Shown here: positions 60,035-64,000 of the stretch, in pieces
Numbering within the stretch: position 1 is the first letter of the stretch
Layout: each line of letters begins with the position of its first letter
Source of the DNA: Haloterrigena alkaliphila
GTDB lineage: Archaea > Halobacteriota > Halobacteria > Halobacteriales > Natrialbaceae
DNA: 64,000 nucleotides
Assembly: GCF_017352155.2 (NCBI RefSeq)
Contig: NZ_CP071462.1
Location: 1,426,001 to 1,490,000 of the forward strand
Reading direction: 5' to 3'
The notes under the pieces: model-generated
What the model saw: the letters and a program-made list of their open reading frames with translations, nothing else
Database searches by the model: none
Told to the model about the DNA's origin: nothing
Program-made: the position numbers and the translations under genes

Positions 60035-60466
60035 ATGACTGAGTTTCAGCTATCGATGACAATCCACACGGACCGGTCGATGTCCGCGCAGAACGCTCAC
60101 GCGCTGGGTCGTCGCAGTCCACTCGAGGAGGCCGTCGCGGCCGACGACTCCATCCCGCTGGCGGCGGTTCGACGCGTCCTGAACAGCGACCGCCGGCGCG
60201 CGGTCCTTCGCTGCCTCATCGACGCGGAGGACTCGCTCTCGCTCTCGACGCTGGTCGCCCGGATCGCCGACGCCGAGGACGACGCGACGGCCGTGACGCC
60301 GCTGCACGACCTCCGCCAGCGCGTGCACGTCTCGCTGTGTCGAACCCACCTCCCGCTGCTCGAGGACCACCGTATCCTCTCGTACGATCGAGGCTGTGGA
60401 CTCGTCGCGCCCGGCGCGCGGCTCTCGGCGTTCGAGTCGGTGTTCGGCGCCGACCTCGAGGAGTGA
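60035..60466 (+). CDS. DUF7344-like winged-helix protein
   Basis: A protein of 143 residues (136 if it starts at the ATG at 60056, which the TATA position favours). It has a winged-helix core of the haloarchaeal DUF7344 type: VRRVLNSDRRRAVLRCLIDA, LSTLVARIADAED, VHVSLCRTHLPLLEDHRILSY. It is likely a small transcription regulator. Its target is unknown. It converges with hisG. Confidence 0.85.
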   Translation: MTEFQLSMTIHTDRSMSAQNAHALGRRSPLEEAVAADDSIPLAAVRRVLNSDRRRAVLRCLIDAEDSLSLSTLVARIADAEDDATAVTPLHDLRQRVHVSLCRTHLPLLEDHRILSYDRGCGLVAPGARLSAFESVFGADLEE

Positions 60467-60483
60467 TCGCCGCCGATCGGCTC

Positions 60484-60588
60484 ACTCGACCAGTCGTTCG
60501 AGCTACTCGACCAGCCGTTCGAGCTACTCGACCAGTCGTTCGAGCTACTCGACCAGCCGTTCGAGCTACTCGACCAGCCGTTCGATCT
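60484..60588. repeat. 21-bp tandem repeat over the hisG stop
   Basis: Five units of ACTCGACCAG-C/T-CGTTCGAGCT start at 60484, 60505, 60526, 60547 and 60568. On the minus strand each reads Glu-Arg/Thr-Leu-Val-Glu and a TAG, that is, a copy of the hisG C-terminus with its stop. The T/C at the variable base alternates in the first four units. Confidence 0.9.
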
Positions 60589-61432
60589 CGGTCACCAGGA
60601 CGTCGCTCGCGCCGGCCTGCTTGACCGCCGTGATCGTCTCGAAGACGTCCCGTTCGTCGACGACGGCGTGGACGGCCACCGTGTCCCCGCCCTCGTCGTC
60701 CTCGTCGCCGGCGATGTCCATCACCGTCGGCCCGCCGAGGCCGGGGATCACGTCCCTGACCGCGTCCAGTTTCGCCCGCGGCACGTTCATCATCAGGTAG
60801 CGCTTGCCCTCGGCTTGCTTGACAGAGGTCAGCGCCGTTCGTACCTCCTCGACCTTGGGATCGTCGAGGACGTCGTCCCGTCCGAACAGGCGGACGGAAC
60901 TCTCGAGTACCTCGTCGACGACCGCGAGGCGGTTCATCTTCAGCGTCGTCCCCGTGCTCGTGATGTCGACGATGGCGTCGGCCATCTCGACGTGGGGGGT
61001 CAGTTCCGTCGCGCCGGTCACTTCGACGATGTCGGGATCGACGCCCGCCTCGGCGAAGAAGTCCCGCGTGATGTTCGGAAACTCGGTGGCGACGGTCTTG
61101 CCCGCGAGGTCCTCGACGGCCTCGATCTCGCCGTCCTCGGGGGCCGCGAGGACGAGGCGACAGCGGCCGAACTCGAGGTCGAGGAGCTCCGAGACGTCGT
61201 CGACGCCGGCCTCGCGGACCTGGTCGTAGCCCGTGATCCCGAGGTCGGCCGCGCCGTCGGCGACGTACTCCGGGATGTCCGCCGCGCGGGCGAAGAGGAC
61301 GGAGACGTCCGGATCGACGGTGTCGGCGTACAGTTTCCGGTCGGCACCGTTCTCGAGGTGGAGCCCCGCCCGCTCTAAGAGGTCGATCGTCGGCTCGTGC
61401 AGGCGGCCCTTGTTGGGAACGGCGATTCGCAT
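60566..61432 (-). CDS. hisG: ATP phosphoribosyltransferase, long form
   Basis: HisG joins PRPP and ATP in the first and controlling step of histidine synthesis. The 288-residue protein is the long form: two catalytic domains ([20 protein letters not shown] at the start; the PRPP-binding [13 protein letters not shown] near residue 160) and a C-terminal ACT-like domain (about 215-288) for feedback by histidine. It needs no HisZ. Its last codons are repeated downstream in tandem. Confidence 0.95.
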   Translation of the reverse strand: MRIAVPNKGRLHEPTIDLLERAGLHLENGADRKLYADTVDPDVSVLFARAADIPEYVADGAADLGITGYDQVREAGVDDVSELLDLEFGRCRLVLAAPEDGEIEAVEDLAGKTVATEFPNITRDFFAEAGVDPDIVEVTGATELTPHVEMADAIVDITSTGTTLKMNRLAVVDEVLESSVRLFGRDDVLDDPKVEEVRTALTSVKQAEGKRYLMMNVPRAKLDAVRDVIPGLGGPTVMDIAGDEDDEGGDTVAVHAVVDERDVFETITAVKQAGASDVLVTEIERLVE

Positions 61433-61574
61433 TGGTCGATGGTTCGGCGTCGGTCGGGAATTGTCTTTTCATCCCGGAGCGGATGGACCGATTCGGTTTT
61501 CGCACCCGGTCCGCGAGCGCCCGGCCCCACTACCTTGGTGCGTGACGTCGTATCGACCGATCGAGGACCAGTTC

Positions 61575-63836
61575 ATGGGAGATCACGATCACCGATCCGA
61601 CGGCGACCCGACCGACGACCGCGAGCGACCGGACCGGGTCGAACAGTCGGCGCTCGAGGACGAAGCCGACGACGCCGAGCGAGGGCGAGCCGAGATTCGC
61701 GACCGACAGGAGCGCGAGGGCGAGCACGCCGGACACGAGCGCGGAGATGACCGGGATGGTCACGGCGCGGAACACGACCACAGCGGCGACAACGGTCACG
61801 GCGACGGCCATAGCGGCGGGATGCACGCCGGCCACGAGACGATGTTCCGGCGACGCTTTTTCGTCTCGACGCTGCTCTCGATCCCCGTCCTCCTCTACAG
61901 CGAGACGCTGCAGGGGTGGCTCGGTTTCACCGTCCCCGCGTTCCCCGGCAGCGAGTGGATATCTCCCGTCTTCGCGGTGATCGTCTTCGCCTACGGCGGG
62001 GTCCCCTTCCTCCGCATGGCCGTCCCCGAACTGCGCGAGCGCGCGCCGGGAATGATGACGCTCATCTCGATGGCGATCACGGTCGCCTTCGTCTACAGCC
62101 TCGCGAGCCTCGTCTTCCCCACCCAGACGGCCTTTTTCTGGGAACTCGTGACGCTGATCGACATCATGCTGCTGGGCCACTGGATCGAGATGCGGAGCGT
62201 CCGGCGGGCCTCGAGTGCGCTGGACGAACTGGCGAAACTGATGCCCGACACCGCCGAGCGGATTACGGACGACGGCGAGACCGAAGAGGTTCCGGCGATC
62301 GACCTCGAGGAAGGGGATCTCGTCCTCGTCCGCCCCGGCGCGAGCGTGCCGGCCGACGGCGTCCTCGAGGAGGGCGAGTCGGACGTCGACGAGTCGATGA
62401 TCACCGGGGAGTCGACGCCCGTCTCGAAGGAGCCCGGCGACGAGGTGATCGGCGGGACCGTCAACGGCGACGGCAGTCTCCGGGTGCGGATCGGCGCGAC
62501 GGGCGAGGAGACGACGCTCGCCGGCATCATGCGGCTGGTCGAGGAGGCCCAGTCGAGCGAGTCGAAGACGCAGGCGCTCGCGGACCGCGCCGCGGGCTGG
62601 CTGTTCTACGTCGCGCTGGGCGCGGCCGTCGTCACGGCCGTCGCGTGGACGGTCGCGACGGGGTTCGACTCGGCGGTAATCGAGCGCGTCGTCACCGTCC
62701 TCGTCATCGCCTGTCCGCACGCGCTCGGGCTGGCGATCCCGCTGGTGGTCGCGATCAACACCTCGCTGGCCGCGCGCAACGGGATGCTCGTCCGGGACCG
62801 GATCGCGATGGAGCGGGCTCGCACCCTCGATACCGTCGTCTTCGACAAGACGGGGACGCTCACGGAGGGCGAACAGGGGCTGGTCGACACCGCGACCGTC
62901 GACGACGTCACGACGGACGAGGCGCTTGCGCTCGCGGCCACCGTCGAAGGTGACTCGGAGCACATGATCGCCCGGGCGATCCGCGAGGCGGCCGACGACC
63001 GCGGCGTCTCGAGGGGGACGGCGGCCGATTTCGAGGCCCTGAAGGGTAGAGGCGTCCGCGCGACGGTCGACGGTGACGAGATCTACGTCGGCGGGCCGAA
63101 CCTGCTCTCGGAACTCGAGGGTGACGTGCCGGCCGATCTCGAGCGGTTCGCGGATCGCGCGGGCGAGAACGCACAGACCGTGGTTTACCTCGTTCGGGAA
63201 GGCGAGCCCGTCGCCGCGTTCGCGCTCGCGGACGTGATCCGCGAGGAGAGCTACCGGGTCGTCGACGCGCTCCACGAGCTGGGACTCGAGGTGGCGATGC
63301 TGACCGGCGACTCCGAGGACGTCGCCCGGGCGGTCGCGGCAGACCTCGGGATCGACACGGTGTTCGCCGAGGTGTTGCCCGACGACAAGGACGAGAAGAT
63401 CACGGAGCTACAGGAACAGGACAAATCGGTCGCGATGGTCGGCGACGGGGTCAACGACGCGCCGGCGCTCGCCCGGGCCGACATCGGCATCGCGATCGGG
63501 AGCGGGACGGACGTCGCGGTCCAGTCGGCCGATATCGTCCTCGTCCAGAACAATCCGATGGACGTCGTTCGGCTCGTGAAACTGAGCCGCGCGAGCTACC
63601 GAAAGATGCGACAGAACCTCGTCTGGGCGGCGGGCTACAACGTCTTCGCGCTCCCGCTGGCGGCGGGCGTGCTCGCGCCGGTCGGGATCTTGCTCTCGCC
63701 GGCCGTCGGCGCCCTGCTCATGTCGCTCAGCACGGTGATCGTCGCGATCAACGCGCAGTTCCTCCGGCGAGTCGATCTCTCCGTCCCGAACCTACCGGAC
63801 GTTGCCGCGCCGCGGGAGCCGCGGCCGGCGGATTGA
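61575..63836 (+). CDS. copB: CopB-type copper P1B-ATPase
   Basis: A 753-residue P-type metal-exporting ATPase. The membrane metal site is CPH (Cys380) in [12 protein letters not shown], which marks the CopB (P1B-3) group rather than the CPC type. The catalytic Asp424 is in DKTGT, with TGES in the actuator, the HP-type loop (SEHMIARAI) and the GDGVNDAP hinge. The first 85 residues are rich in His, Asp and Gly and probably collect copper, instead of HMA domains. The ATG at 61575 keeps this tail; the family tolerates variation there. It likely exports Cu(II)/Cu(I) or Ag(I). Confidence 0.92.
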   Translation: MGDHDHRSDGDPTDDRERPDRVEQSALEDEADDAERGRAEIRDRQEREGEHAGHERGDDRDGHGAEHDHSGDNGHGDGHSGGMHAGHETMFRRRFFVSTLLSIPVLLYSETLQGWLGFTVPAFPGSEWISPVFAVIVFAYGGVPFLRMAVPELRERAPGMMTLISMAITVAFVYSLASLVFPTQTAFFWELVTLIDIMLLGHWIEMRSVRRASSALDELAKLMPDTAERITDDGETEEVPAIDLEEGDLVLVRPGASVPADGVLEEGESDVDESMITGESTPVSKEPGDEVIGGTVNGDGSLRVRIGATGEETTLAGIMRLVEEAQSSESKTQALADRAAGWLFYVALGAAVVTAVAWTVATGFDSAVIERVVTVLVIACPHALGLAIPLVVAINTSLAARNGMLVRDRIAMERARTLDTVVFDKTGTLTEGEQGLVDTATVDDVTTDEALALAATVEGDSEHMIARAIREAADDRGVSRGTAADFEALKGRGVRATVDGDEIYVGGPNLLSELEGDVPADLERFADRAGENAQTVVYLVREGEPVAAFALADVIREESYRVVDALHELGLEVAMLTGDSEDVARAVAADLGIDTVFAEVLPDDKDEKITELQEQDKSVAMVGDGVNDAPALARADIGIAIGSGTDVAVQSADIVLVQNNPMDVVRLVKLSRASYRKMRQNLVWAAGYNVFALPLAAGVLAPVGILLSPAVGALLMSLSTVIVAINAQFLRRVDLSVPNLPDVAAPREPRPAD

Positions 63837-63846
63837 TTCCGCCTCC

Positions 63847-64000
63847 TCACCGATCGCGCTGCGCGGGAAGCGTGAACGAAAACGTCGAGCCCTCGCCGGG
63901 TTCGGAGTCGACCCAGATGTCGCCGCCGTGGCGCTCGACGATCCGTTGACAGAGCGCCAGCCCGATGCCCGTCCCTTCGTACTCGTCGCGACTGTGGAGT
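63847..64000 (-). CDS. sensor histidine kinase, 3' part
   Basis: The last 50 or so residues of a kinase ATPase domain cut by the window edge. Visible are the G2-type [18 protein letters not shown] and the ending [16 protein letters not shown], then TGA at 63847-63849. The end is almost the same as that of the kinase at 2769-4322 ([18 protein letters not shown]), so the two are paralogues. The sensor part lies outside the window. Confidence 0.88.
   Translation of the reverse strand, partial: LHSRDEYEGTGIGLALCQRIVERHGGDIWVDSEPGEGSTFSFTLPAQRDR

Noticed and set aside
60484-60588. CRISPR-like array near hisG
   Set aside because: The 21-bp units are directly adjacent with no spacers and include the hisG stop; no cas genes are near. 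It is a simple tandem repeat.

Overview
The window is a stretch of haloarchaeal chromosome. It is very GC-rich, its proteins are acidic, and many genes have a TATA-like box about 27 bases before the ATG and no room for a leader. It encodes archaeal TBP, a bacterio-opsin-activator (HTH-10) regulator, a HalOD1 domain, a PGF-CTERM surface anchor, Tat lipoproteins and several families known only from haloarchaea. A Natrialba/Natrinema/Haloterrigena-type genome would fit, but the genus is inferred. No rRNA, tRNA, CRISPR array or intact insertion sequence was recognised.

Layout. 0-7 kb: 3' end of serA, a tiny zinc-ribbon gene, hisI, a coiled-coil protein, a PAS histidine kinase, a membrane protein, UspA and an HPP protein. 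7-17 kb: glmM with a beta-propeller gene, a lipoprotein, prs, a cell-surface metallopeptidase, a region with a decayed copy of the ileS tail and GC palindromes, and ileS. 17-24 kb: uracil-DNA glycosylase, a phosphodiesterase / nucleotidyltransferase / CDP-glycerol-type transferase group, a HIT protein and an A24 peptidase. 24-29 kb: a complete sugar-type (CUT1) ABC operon and a ferredoxin. 29-36 kb: two Pit phosphate permeases with UspA and a repeat-rich membrane protein, hisA and trkH. 36-45 kb: hisB, regulators, an IMPACT-family protein, an S9 peptidase, a cupin, upp, a Csp1/DUF326-like reading frame without a visible start, and a DUF5828 protein. 45-50 kb: an amino-acid ABC operon and a third Pit permease. 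50-57 kb: a 110-bp MITE-like element, an exported esterase, and a signalling group (receiver-GAF-BAT regulator, HalOD1, two small proteins). 57-64 kb: a tRNA G10 methyltransferase, a PIN/winged-helix toxin-antitoxin-like pair, TBP, hisG, a CopB-type P-ATPase and a second kinase cut by the window edge.

How it fits together. Biosynthesis is scattered: hisI, hisA, hisB and hisG lie in four separate places, and PRPP supply (prs) and use (hisG, upp) are both present. Uptake is strongly represented, with two ABC operons, three Pit permeases and TrkH.

The least ordinary content is non-coding. (1) A dispersed repeat family sits mostly between convergent genes; its copies carry different but still self-complementary hairpin arms. 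(2) There is a 110-bp element with perfect 15-bp terminal inverted repeats. (3) Three genes (ileS, hisG and the gene at 31008) have duplicated 3' ends. (4) Short GC palindromes with 8-9-bp arms and 3-base loops recur, one of them inside a coding sequence.
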